From positions 1 to 41,919 of IMG/VR virus record IMGVR_UViG_3300017917_002418: 41,919 nt of DNA. One strand, 5' to 3'. The notes beneath the pieces were generated by a model, which was given only the letters and a program-made list of their open reading frames with translations, did not search any database and was not told where the DNA came from. Positions 23,358 through 31,989 of the stretch are shown here, in pieces; the first letter of the stretch is position 1; each line of letters begins with the position of its first letter. The translations under genes and the position numbers were made by a program. Source of the DNA: a virus.

Positions 23358-24325
23358 TATCTGTCTATGTTGATTATTATGTTGGTATCTGTTACGTTAT
23401 TTAACGGTAACGGTTTTGCAAGTTTTGCAACTGCAAGTAAGTCTTGTTTTTCATTATAAAGCCCCACTGTAGTTACATATGGGTTAAAATAAGAACCTGT
23501 TACAAAGTCATACACTATTCCATCTGTTGATCCTGATATTAAGCTAGGGTTCAAGCTGAAATTAAACTCAGATGAGTTTATAGTGCATTTATATTGTGTT
23601 TCAAAAATAGTGTACGAACTAGAGAAGGAACAAGTAACGTATGGGGAACTTATGAATCCAGGTATAAAATTAGTATCATTTCCACCATAAGTATCTACTC
23701 CGTAATTTGCTGTTCCATAAAAAGAACCTGAAGATGCATCTGATGTTATTACAGCTATTCCGTGCTGGTATGTGATTATCCCGCAAAGTTCATTACCTAC
23801 TGTTATTAAATTACCATTACCGTCGTCTGTAATACTCCCTGAAGGTCCTTCTAGTTTAAAAGATCCTGGTTGTATTTTTTCTCCAAATAATTTAGTGGGT
23901 ATTGAAATTACTCCAATCACTGCATCAGAAGCTGTTGGAAAATACCTCTGGTAGGTTAGGGTGTTTTGTAGGTAATTCTCATAACGGCCAGCACTTGAAG
24001 TAGGTCCTACTAATACGTTTCCTGTAGGGTCATTTCCTGGGATTGTGTATGGGGTAGAAACTGGATCTCCGTAGCTTGAACTAAGGTAATTTGAATAATA
24101 TAATTCCTTTATTGAATTATAAATTAACCTCTTGTATTCCGTAGCTACTTGTCCGGTTGTGCTTTCACTTAGTGAAAATAAACCTTGTATGTTCTGTCCT
24201 AAAAATCTATCAATACCAACATCAGATCCAGTTAAAGCAGCTGCACCTTTAAAAGTAAACGCTTTGTTTACTTCAAAGGGAGTTACTATGATATCCGAAG
24301 CCAGTAGTTGTTTGTATGCACTCAT
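23357..24325 (-). CDS. Tail/baseplate structural protein, paralogue B
   Basis: This 322-residue, Ser/Thr/Gly/Tyr-rich, β-rich protein is typical of virion structure. Its C-terminal third shares an obvious pattern with the next upstream gene: FNFSLNPSLISGSTDG, then YVTTVGLYNEKQDLLAVAKL, then AKPL. The N-terminal third is different (AYKQLLASDIIVTPFEVNKA). It lies 5 nt after its paralogue and at the end of the tail module. A baseplate or tail-fibre attachment role is inferred from position. I cannot assign a T4 equivalent. Confidence 0.85.
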   Translation of the reverse strand: MSAYKQLLASDIIVTPFEVNKAFTFKGAAALTGSDVGIDRFLGQNIQGLFSLSESTTGQVATEYKRLIYNSIKELYYSNYLSSSYGDPVSTPYTIPGNDPTGNVLVGPTSSAGRYENYLQNTLTYQRYFPTASDAVIGVISIPTKLFGEKIQPGSFKLEGPSGSITDDGNGNLITVGNELCGIITYQHGIAVITSDASSGSFYGTANYGVDTYGGNDTNFIPGFISSPYVTCSFSSSYTIFETQYKCTINSSEFNFSLNPSLISGSTDGIVYDFVTGSYFNPYVTTVGLYNEKQDLLAVAKLAKPLPLNNVTDTNIIINIDR

Positions 24326-24330
24326 TCATT

Positions 24331-25323
24331 TTAGAAATCAAGCTTAACTCTAATCAAAGATTCTTTTGTAAAGTCTTTAACCAAAGGCTTAGACAATTTT
24401 GCTACTGCTAATAAATCGTTAGTATCGTTGTAGAATCCTACAGTTGTGATGTAAGTCTGTGGTGAGTTAATAAATGCACTGTATAAAACATCTCCTGTTG
24501 AACCTGAAATAAATGATGGGTTCTCAGAATAGTTAAATTCGGCATTTCTTGATCTTACAAACACATAGTCAGAAGTTACTGTTTCTTCGCTGTTTAATTG
24601 GAAGGAAGCAGCTCCAGAAATTGCTACAAAGATTTTTTGTATGTTCAATCCATCTGCATCTGAAACTCTATAAGGCTCAAGGTTGATTGACTGTGATACT
24701 GCTAATGGGTTTAGAATAATGGTTGCAATATCCGGTAAGAATAGTCCATAAGATCCTGAAGAAGGTGAGTACCCTGTTCCGCCGTTATAAGATATTCCAT
24801 TTGATCCAGAAATGATTTGGTAAACTCTACCGCAATCTAAATAAGTATCTGTCGATACCATTCCAGAATTATCTGTTAATGAAATAGTACTACTTCCGCT
24901 TTTTAGCTGTAAATTAAAAGTACCTTTTAGTAAATGCTCTTTATATCTTGCTCTATCAACTGATATTGCCCAGAAATCAGAAGCAGTTACTGTACCGAAA
25001 ATAAACTGTGCATTTTCATCTCCATACACTAAATTACGGTACTGACCATAAACAGTTCTTGTTGGAGATGCTCCGGGTACTAGGTCATTATAGTTTGCAC
25101 TTCCTGAACCTGCTTTATTCCCATATGCAATTGCAAATTGAACTGCAGATCCTGAAGCTGTTGAACCAGTTTGGTAAACATTTTTATAGTATGAATCATT
25201 AGTAGATGATACTGATGATGTCCAGAAAGTACTTAATATAGGACTGTTAGTAGACCAGGCTGTTGCTGTTACTGAATCTATACTTACTAGAAAATCTTCT
25301 GGGTCGAGTCTTTTATATGACAT
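24331..25323 (-). CDS. Tail/baseplate structural protein, paralogue A
   Basis: This is a 330-residue β-rich structural protein. The C-terminal region has FNYSENPSFISGSTGDVLY, then TYITTVGFYNDTNDLLAVAK, then LSKPL, matching paralogue B in the same order, so the two arose by duplication. The central part has ARYKEHLLKGTFNLQLKSGS, which also parallels paralogue B (GEKIQPGSFKLEGPSGS). No enzymatic motif is present. It is flanked by tail genes on both sides, with a 10-nt gap upstream. Confidence 0.85.
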   Translation of the reverse strand: MSYKRLDPEDFLVSIDSVTATAWSTNSPILSTFWTSSVSSTNDSYYKNVYQTGSTASGSAVQFAIAYGNKAGSGSANYNDLVPGASPTRTVYGQYRNLVYGDENAQFIFGTVTASDFWAISVDRARYKEHLLKGTFNLQLKSGSSTISLTDNSGMVSTDTYLDCGRVYQIISGSNGISYNGGTGYSPSSGSYGLFLPDIATIILNPLAVSQSINLEPYRVSDADGLNIQKIFVAISGAASFQLNSEETVTSDYVFVRSRNAEFNYSENPSFISGSTGDVLYSAFINSPQTYITTVGFYNDTNDLLAVAKLSKPLVKDFTKESLIRVKLDF

Positions 25324-25333
25324 GCTTTATATC

Positions 25334-25990
25334 TTAGTTTGTTTTAACAATTGTTACTGGGATTTGTAATCTTGCTCCTGAATCTCTTCCTATTACTTGT
25401 AAGGTTGCAGATAATGAAGTATTTGATCCGAATAAGGTATTTACTGTGGTTGCACTTATGTTTAAAGTAGTTCCAATCACTGTCTTAGATACATTAGTAC
25501 CTACGGTTGTGGTTGAATTTAAAGCAACAACGTCTGGTGTATTAATTCCTACTCCTGTAAATGAATTAAATAACCTTACATCAGAGATTGTGAATGTATA
25601 TCCTGAAGCTTCGTATAATGAAGTTTGAGAAAGGTAGTTTAAAGTTTGTGGAGTAATTGCAAGACTTGCTCCTTGTTTCAAAGTGATTGAAGAATAACCA
25701 ATATTCAAAACTGGCATTCTAGCAGTACCTCTAGGTAAGGTTACAAGTTTGTATTTCATGATTTGAGTTTCATCAGGAAATGCTTCTAAAAGAGGCATAT
25801 TCTCGATTGCTTCTCCGTAAAATGCAGAACCTGATGGCTGTGAAGGATTATAAAGAGTATAATCGATTTCATCGTCTGATAATGCAAATTGTGTAATTCT
25901 AAAAGAACCATCACCCTTGGCAAGAAGTTCTCTTCCTTTCTTGGTTAAAATTGCATCTACTGTAACTGCAGTATTATTTAGGTATGCCAT
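25334..25990 (-). CDS. Tail/baseplate structural protein, 218 aa
   Basis: This virion-type protein starts with a conserved-looking N-terminal domain: VTVDAILTKKGRELLAKGDG, then FALSDDEIDYTLYNPSQPSG, then ENMPLLEAFPDETQIMKYKL. The C-terminal half is Thr/Ser/Val-rich with Ig-like strand patterning. I recall similar proteins near baseplate genes of other large phages, but no function is known to me. It has an ATATTTATA motif 7 nt before its ATG and probably heads the unit that includes the paralogue pair. Confidence 0.82.
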   Translation of the reverse strand: MAYLNNTAVTVDAILTKKGRELLAKGDGSFRITQFALSDDEIDYTLYNPSQPSGSAFYGEAIENMPLLEAFPDETQIMKYKLVTLPRGTARMPVLNIGYSSITLKQGASLAITPQTLNYLSQTSLYEASGYTFTISDVRLFNSFTGVGINTPDVVALNSTTTVGTNVSKTVIGTTLNISATTVNTLFGSNTSLSATLQVIGRDSGARLQIPVTIVKTN

Positions 25991-25997
25991 AATATAT

Positions 25998-26006
25998 TAT
26001 AAATAT
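25998..26006 (-). promoter_or_regulatory. ATATTTATA motif before 25334-25990
   Basis: Copy of the recurring motif, 7 nt before the ATG and 16 nt after the stop of the 1,492-residue gene. Confidence 0.45.
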
Positions 26007-26022
26007 GTGAATGTATAAACTT

Positions 26023-29000
26023 TTATGAAATAAGGCCAGCTGCTTTTGCTATACTTATCGGATCATAGTTTGAATTAAAGTTTTGAGGTATTAATAAACC
26101 GACTTCTCCAGATGTTATGTTGATTTGAGGGTTAGTTGAAACTACCACTGTGGTTTCATCTGGTATACGTCTGAAGATTCTATAACTCTGGTTTGCACTA
26201 TCGTTTAGAACTATACTACCTGAATTTATAGTTTGTGTAAGTACTAAGGAGCTAGTCTGGCTCGCAGTAGGAGCTGTAATAATAGTTCTAATTGTGTATA
26301 GATCTAAACCACTAAAAGTATTATCTAGAGAACCGCTATCTGAACTAGAACCGGTTGTACCTAATCTTACATAGTCATATACTTGTAAAGGTAATAGTGT
26401 ATCTGTATATTGTGTGATTCCTTTGTTTGTATCTGTGTATACTGGGAAGGATTCTGTTTTTGTATTGTAGAAGTAAAAAGTTTGATTGACTGAGTCTGGT
26501 CTAAAGTATTGTACAGGTCCTAGATTTACATCACTTTGAGTAATCATTGGAAATAACCAGTTTTGATAATTATCAATCAATACATTAACAGCAGATGCTG
26601 TAAAATACACCGGAGTATAAGTTCTTGTTAAATTATCATTAGTCCATTTCAAAGTGAATTGTCCGATATCAGATCCGGTCTTAAATAAAATAGTTTGGTA
26701 CCTAGCTCCTCCTTCTATAACGTTTAAATTATTGTATGTATTTTCATTACTAACATCTTTAGAAAAAGCAGTTATAATATCCCCTTTTTTAAAGATATTA
26801 GACACAAAATTTAAATATTGACCTTTACCTGTTAAAGGGTATATTTCTCCTGCTGTATTAACGATACCTGTTAATTTAAAAGTACTACCGCCTGGGTATT
26901 CTGGGTTTGTAGATGTATTGTTTGAGAATATAGCGAAATAGTCTGTAAAATTATCGATAGGGTATCCCGGTGCTTGACTTTGAGGAGCAAATAAACTCCC
27001 TGTATTATATTGTCCGGTATTTTTTACCCCTTGATACCTTACTCTGCTCCAAGAGCTTCCTGAGCTGTAATTTGAATCTTGAATTTCTGCTTTGTAAGCA
27101 CTTCCAGATAAAATTAAAGAATAATTTGTAGGAACGTATGCATTTGCTCCATAATCAACATCTTCATAGAAAATAGACTTTCTACTTTCAGAAACGTTGT
27201 TTAATAATGGTGTAGTGTTTAATTCATAAACTAACTGTGCAGTTACAGATGATCCAGAATATTCACCGTTGTAAAATTCATACTGTGATGAATTAATTTG
27301 ATCTACAATACCGGCCTTAGTGTTTAATGAAGAAGACCATGATTGTGTTAGATTGGTTAATACGTTAACTGATCCTCCGGCACCACCTGTGAAAACCTCG
27401 ATAGACCCTGTTTGATAATCTCTGGCTGCAGATGTTACAGATGCTGTATATTCAGGTTGGGTATATGAAGTTTGAGCCGGTCTCTGTCTGTTTCTTTCGA
27501 GTAAGTGTTGTTTAATAACAACTCCGGTTGATACTCCTGCTCTTGCAGGAATAAAATCTTTTATCATTCTAAAGACTGCATTGTCAAAGTATTTTGCAAG
27601 TCTTGTATAATCATTCCAGTTGTAGGAATCAGAGTACTTTTGAAAATAATTTCTAGATAAAGAGTCTAGGTCTGGGTAGATTAGAGAATCTGAACTTATA
27701 TTTCTAGGATCTCCGATATACTCCCCTAGGTTGAAATACCCTAAAGATGAATTTATATCATCATTGATTTCATTTTGAGGAGATAGAGCAATCTCAACAT
27801 AATTTACATCACGGGTATAGCTACTTTCTGAAGTTGCTTTTTGTTGGATTGAGCCTAATGTTGATAATATTGTATTTTCGGGTAGGTTGTTAGAACCGGT
27901 AGGTGGTAATATTACTGTACCTAAGTGAATCTTATCAGATACTGCATTTTGAATACCTACAGGTACTTGATCAAAGAATACTGTCTCTACATTCGGTTCG
28001 TAGTACGGTGTTGATTTTATATAAAATGTACTTGTTCCTGAAAATGAAGAAGTGGTTGTCCAAGTACCGGAAACTTTTGGATGTACTGAGATAGAACTAG
28101 TGTATAGTTCTCCTCCTAGGGTTGCTCTAAATGCTAATTCATCTACTGAGCTTGTAAAGCTATTACCTTCAATCGAGCTAGGATTCATCACATAATCATC
28201 GAAAACGCTTTCACTTAATGCGTTTTTATAGTATCTTATTTCTTGTAATGACCCTGTGAATAAGTTGGCAGAGAAAGAAGAACTTCCAAAGAATGACTTA
28301 GTGGCTGTAGACCATCCGCTAGTACCTGTAACACTTGCTTCACCTTGGAATCCTAATGTATTACCGTCTACGCCGTTGTAAATTTTATTTTTAGCATAGA
28401 CTGTGAAGTTTGAACTTCCGTTATTATTAATTAACACAGACCACCAACCTCCATCAAAGAACGGTAGGTAGATACTGGCTGTTGTATTTAGGTTGGATGC
28501 GGTTGGGTAAAATTCAAGAATACCGTACTGATAATACGGGTCGGTTGTAGATCCTGAATAAGATCCTGAGATCATTCCTGAACCTGTATATTTTAAAATT
28601 AAACCTACTTTGTTATCTGTTGACCACAAACTCTGTGAGTAATATCCTACTGCAGGTAAACCCGGGGTTTTAAATCTAAATTCAACTGCACCCGGTCTGT
28701 TACTTGCAGCTCCCCAATCTGAATTTAAAACAAAAGAAGAAGTTATGTAATTTGATCCTGATGTGGTAAATGCATAGTTGAATTCTGATTGCCAGTTATC
28801 CCAGGTATTACTGTTTTCATCTTTTCCTCCAAATTCATTTATTCTTAAAATTGTATCTGGAATACCGAAACAATTTAATAATACTTTTAATCCTGCAATG
28901 GTTCCTTTTTTCTTTAGTAGGAATGGGAGGTTGTGGTAGAGTCTTTTGTAAACTAATTTTTGGGCATCATTAAAAGGAGTAGTGTCTGCAGACGCAGTTA

Positions 29001-30501
29001 CATAGCTTGTAATTAATTCACTACCTGTTGGCGGTAGAGTTGAACCTCCTGGTGTAATTCCTAGGTAGGATGTGTACAAGTCTCCGTTTGAGAAATTACT
29101 TTCGTATAAAGTTATTCCGTAGGATCTTAATGCATCCGCAACTAAGTCTATTGAAATACCTCCACCTAAACTATTATCACCGTCTTGTCTATTTTCAATT
29201 GCTTTGGTATATAGCCAAATTTGATCAAACATCTGACCTACTTCTTCGTTGAAAAGTTTGAATTGATCGTTGTCTGCATCTTCTGTAATATAGCTTGGGT
29301 ATATGTTATAGATGTAGTTTTGATTGAACTCATCATACAAAGAAGCAGAATTCAATTGACTGGTATACCAAGTTATAACCTGAGAAGATCCTGTGGAGTA
29401 TAGTAGGTAGGGCTTAGTTGATGTTGATTTTGGCCATGCTGTTGAACTTGATTCAAAGTATAGGTAGTAATCGTAACCATCAAAATTAGTTATAAGCTTA
29501 TTAATTTCTGTCTGGTAGATTGCCTTACTTGCAGATACTTCTGTTGTTGTTGTTAACGTATTTAAAGCTGCAATTTGGTTATTGTAGTTTTCAATCTGTG
29601 AAACTTTATAATAAAAATTAGACAATCTCTGCTCTGCTGAGCTGAAGAAGATAAAGTTTTCAAAGTTGCTATAGTCTGTATTTAGTTCCGCTCTTCTTTC
29701 TACTAAAATGCTGCTAAGTTGGTCTGTTAAACTTCTTGAAGGTGCATTAAGTAGGGTTGAAAAGTTTTGAAATTCTGTAGAGTTATTAGTCGTTTCTTGT
29801 ACCTTGATGTTTAAATTAGGTCCTTGTAGTTTTATACTACTATCTACAGGTATTTCTTCTATTGGGTATTCTACACTGTAAGCAACCGGTTCTGATATTT
29901 TCTCTACGAAGGTAAAGAAAGAATTTAGTCCGTTTGTAGGTGGTAGCGGTTCATAAAGCTTTACCAGGATTGTATTATCTTGATATCCAAAATTAACTAC
30001 TAGTAGTATAGTATCTAACCCTAGGTTTAGGTAGACTCCTTTAAATAACTCTCCGGTATTTAAAATAGTTTGTAGTGTGGTTACAGCTTCTTGAGTTTGT
30101 GCTACTGTAAAAGATGAGTTTTTAATTTTTAACTCTGTTCTATCAGATGAAATAGCAGAAATATAGAAAGCAGGGTTATTACTTAAGCTAGGTCTTAAAA
30201 AATTATAATTAACTCGATACTTTCCTTGAGTGTATCCGTTTTGTAGTAAGTCTTGTTCCGGATCTAGGTTTAACTCTGATACGTTGTTGTTTACTACTTT
30301 TCCGCTTATGACGGAGTAGTCTGTTGTTAGTCCCCCTAGTAAAACATCTGCACTGTCGTAGACATAGGCTTGAATTACATCCGTATCGACATTGAAAACA
30401 TTTTGCAATGTAATGTTTGATATGCTAATGTTATCCACCGGGCTTATATCTTGTCCGGCAATGTTAAGTGGTACAATAGGTGTTATTATAGGAGTTGCCA
30501 T
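26023..30501 (-). CDS. Giant tail/baseplate protein with LamG-like domain (1,492 aa)
   Basis: This is the largest gene in the window. The N-terminal third has immunoglobulin-like strand runs and GYTQGKYRVNYNFLRPSL. At about residues 500-570 comes a conserved-looking segment, YHNLPFLLKKKGTIAGLKVL and FGIPDTILRINEFGGKDEN. Directly after it, about 565-775, is a concanavalin/LamG-like jelly roll (strand AVEFRFKTPG, later WWSVLIN and GSLQEIRYYKNALSESVFDD). The C-terminal half is Ser/Thr/Tyr-rich β structure. It occupies the position of large baseplate wedge proteins such as T4 gp7 or gp10, but I see no homology to them. The LamG part suggests glycan binding (inference). It overlaps the previous stop by 1 nt. 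Confidence 0.88.
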   Translation of the reverse strand: MATPIITPIVPLNIAGQDISPVDNISISNITLQNVFNVDTDVIQAYVYDSADVLLGGLTTDYSVISGKVVNNNVSELNLDPEQDLLQNGYTQGKYRVNYNFLRPSLSNNPAFYISAISSDRTELKIKNSSFTVAQTQEAVTTLQTILNTGELFKGVYLNLGLDTILLVVNFGYQDNTILVKLYEPLPPTNGLNSFFTFVEKISEPVAYSVEYPIEEIPVDSSIKLQGPNLNIKVQETTNNSTEFQNFSTLLNAPSRSLTDQLSSILVERRAELNTDYSNFENFIFFSSAEQRLSNFYYKVSQIENYNNQIAALNTLTTTTEVSASKAIYQTEINKLITNFDGYDYYLYFESSSTAWPKSTSTKPYLLYSTGSSQVITWYTSQLNSASLYDEFNQNYIYNIYPSYITEDADNDQFKLFNEEVGQMFDQIWLYTKAIENRQDGDNSLGGGISIDLVADALRSYGITLYESNFSNGDLYTSYLGITPGGSTLPPTGSELITSYVTASADTTPFNDAQKLVYKRLYHNLPFLLKKKGTIAGLKVLLNCFGIPDTILRINEFGGKDENSNTWDNWQSEFNYAFTTSGSNYITSSFVLNSDWGAASNRPGAVEFRFKTPGLPAVGYYSQSLWSTDNKVGLILKYTGSGMISGSYSGSTTDPYYQYGILEFYPTASNLNTTASIYLPFFDGGWWSVLINNNGSSNFTVYAKNKIYNGVDGNTLGFQGEASVTGTSGWSTATKSFFGSSSFSANLFTGSLQEIRYYKNALSESVFDDYVMNPSSIEGNSFTSSVDELAFRATLGGELYTSSISVHPKVSGTWTTTSSFSGTSTFYIKSTPYYEPNVETVFFDQVPVGIQNAVSDKIHLGTVILPPTGSNNLPENTILSTLGSIQQKATSESSYTRDVNYVEIALSPQNEINDDINSSLGYFNLGEYIGDPRNISSDSLIYPDLDSLSRNYFQKYSDSYNWNDYTRLAKYFDNAVFRMIKDFIPARAGVSTGVVIKQHLLERNRQRPAQTSYTQPEYTASVTSAARDYQTGSIEVFTGGAGGSVNVLTNLTQSWSSSLNTKAGIVDQINSSQYEFYNGEYSGSSVTAQLVYELNTTPLLNNVSESRKSIFYEDVDYGANAYVPTNYSLILSGSAYKAEIQDSNYSSGSSWSRVRYQGVKNTGQYNTGSLFAPQSQAPGYPIDNFTDYFAIFSNNTSTNPEYPGGSTFKLTGIVNTAGEIYPLTGKGQYLNFVSNIFKKGDIITAFSKDVSNENTYNNLNVIEGGARYQTILFKTGSDIGQFTLKWTNDNLTRTYTPVYFTASAVNVLIDNYQNWLFPMITQSDVNLGPVQYFRPDSVNQTFYFYNTKTESFPVYTDTNKGITQYTDTLLPLQVYDYVRLGTTGSSSDSGSLDNTFSGLDLYTIRTIITAPTASQTSSLVLTQTINSGSIVLNDSANQSYRIFRRIPDETTVVVSTNPQINITSGEVGLLIPQNFNSNYDPISIAKAAGLIS

Positions 30502-30851
30502 TACTTAGTTGCTGTTAATTTAACGATAGATTGTTGTAATTCCAAATTTTCTTGTCTAAGAGCTGTAATTTCAGATTGAAGAGCTTGTATTTCTACGTTT
30601 ACAGTGGTTCCTCCGATATACTCCGAACTTTGCTTAACTAAATACTCGTGAGAATTAATATCTCCCATTTTTGGTATTTGGTAAAATAAAGTGTTGTAGT
30701 TATTAAAAAATTCTGATACTGTTATAGTGTTACTGGTCGGCTGTTCTGCAGTCGATACAGGCGTAGTAAACTCACTGAATGCAGTGTTTATTGTGTTGTT
30801 CAGTTCTGTTCTGTTATACCCTATTACCTCTATGTTAATAATTTCTGCCAT
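30501..30851 (-). CDS. Small baseplate-module protein with C-terminal coiled coil
   Basis: This 116-residue protein has a central EFFNNYNTLFYQIPKMGDIN then SHEYLVKQSSEYIGG, followed by a coiled coil (IQALQSEITALRQENLELQQ). It is coupled to genes on both sides by 1-nt overlaps, so it must be co-translated with the giant protein and the DNRLRE-like protein. A trimerising or adaptor role in the baseplate is plausible from the coiled coil. No named family is recognised. Confidence 0.82.
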   Translation of the reverse strand: MAEIINIEVIGYNRTELNNTINTAFSEFTTPVSTAEQPTSNTITVSEFFNNYNTLFYQIPKMGDINSHEYLVKQSSEYIGGTTVNVEIQALQSEITALRQENLELQQSIVKLTATK

Positions 30852-31978
30852 TACCCGTTAACAACTTTAAAAATATAATTATCATCAAATACTATGGTTG
30901 ATGTTCCGATTGTGCTTTGAATCATTATCTTATAGTATCTTTCTGGTTCTAGTCCGTTCATATAGAGTGTGAAGTAATTTCCAGTAGCATCACAGCTCAA
31001 TTTTGTGTAAGTGGTATCAAAATCAATTACATACTCATCAGTATCTACATCTTTCACTGCATAGTAAGAAGCTGTAGGTAAAGCGTAGTTGTTTGTGTAG
31101 ACAGAAGCTGTCTGCCAGGTTCTAGCAGGGTATGTAGGTCTTACATTTACTCTAAAAGTATTAATACTATCTGGGTAGAAAACCCCGGGGTTGTCTTGTA
31201 TACCCACTGTGGCCGGTAGTGTTGTTAATGTGCTTAGGCTTCCTGTAGTGTAACTAAAGTCATTCCATTTTACCTCTAATTGAGGAGGGTATATTGTATG
31301 AGTATCTCTTGAAAAGAACTGTAAGGTTACACTTCCTAAAATATTATCAATAAATTCTTGAGAACTAGACTGTCTGACGATTACTCCGTAATTTTGGAAT
31401 GCGCTTGAAGACCAGTTGGCTACAATAGATGTAATATTAGTATTAATATCTAAATCTGAATAATAGTCAAAGCTTTGGCTTGCTTGAGAAGCAGTATACC
31501 AGACTCCTCCTCCAGCTGAGTTTGGATTTTTAGATAAGTTAAAAGATCCGGTAGTTCCTGGTGCAAAACCAGTAGTAGTCCAAGCATTACTTCCAGAATA
31601 AGATCTGTAGTACCACGATACTCCGTTTGCATTTTCAGGTAGATCTAAAAATTTACCAGTACCCATCGCCCAGTCTTCTGCAAGAGCATTAATACTTAAA
31701 GCAGTTGTTCCTGATAGTCCTGTCGAGTTTGCTACAAAACATCTTAGATTTGCTTGCCAGGTCGAAGTTCTTATTCTAGAACTGAAAAGAGATTGTAATT
31801 CCGGTTGGCTAAATTTGATTAAAAATCTAGAAGCCTGTGGATAAGATCCGTCAATTTGAAGTTGTGTTGTTTTATAATTACTAGATACATCTAAAATTTC
31901 ATCTAGTCCGGTATTCATTGTAGGATATCCGGTGTAGATAGTTGCATCTGCAATTGGAAATAGTTTATATACTGCCAT
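30851..31978 (-). CDS. Baseplate-module protein with DNRLRE/CBM-like domain
   Basis: This is a 375-residue β-sandwich protein. The start, LFPIADATIYTGYPTMNTGL then SRFLIKFSQPELQSLF, followed by SINALAEDWAMGTGKFLD, NGVSWYYRS and a later IVANW...YGVIVRQ, follows the order seen in DNRLRE-type carbohydrate-binding modules. The C-terminal part has further Ig-like strands (YALPTASYYAVKDVDTDEYV). It could be a receptor- or glycan-binding element of the baseplate. It lies between gp6 (11-nt gap) and the coiled-coil adaptor. Domain assignment is by pattern. Confidence 0.82.
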   Translation of the reverse strand: MAVYKLFPIADATIYTGYPTMNTGLDEILDVSSNYKTTQLQIDGSYPQASRFLIKFSQPELQSLFSSRIRTSTWQANLRCFVANSTGLSGTTALSINALAEDWAMGTGKFLDLPENANGVSWYYRSYSGSNAWTTTGFAPGTTGSFNLSKNPNSAGGGVWYTASQASQSFDYYSDLDINTNITSIVANWSSSAFQNYGVIVRQSSSQEFIDNILGSVTLQFFSRDTHTIYPPQLEVKWNDFSYTTGSLSTLTTLPATVGIQDNPGVFYPDSINTFRVNVRPTYPARTWQTASVYTNNYALPTASYYAVKDVDTDEYVIDFDTTYTKLSCDATGNYFTLYMNGLEPERYYKIMIQSTIGTSTIVFDDNYIFKVVNG

Positions 31979-31989
31979 CTTATTTTAAT

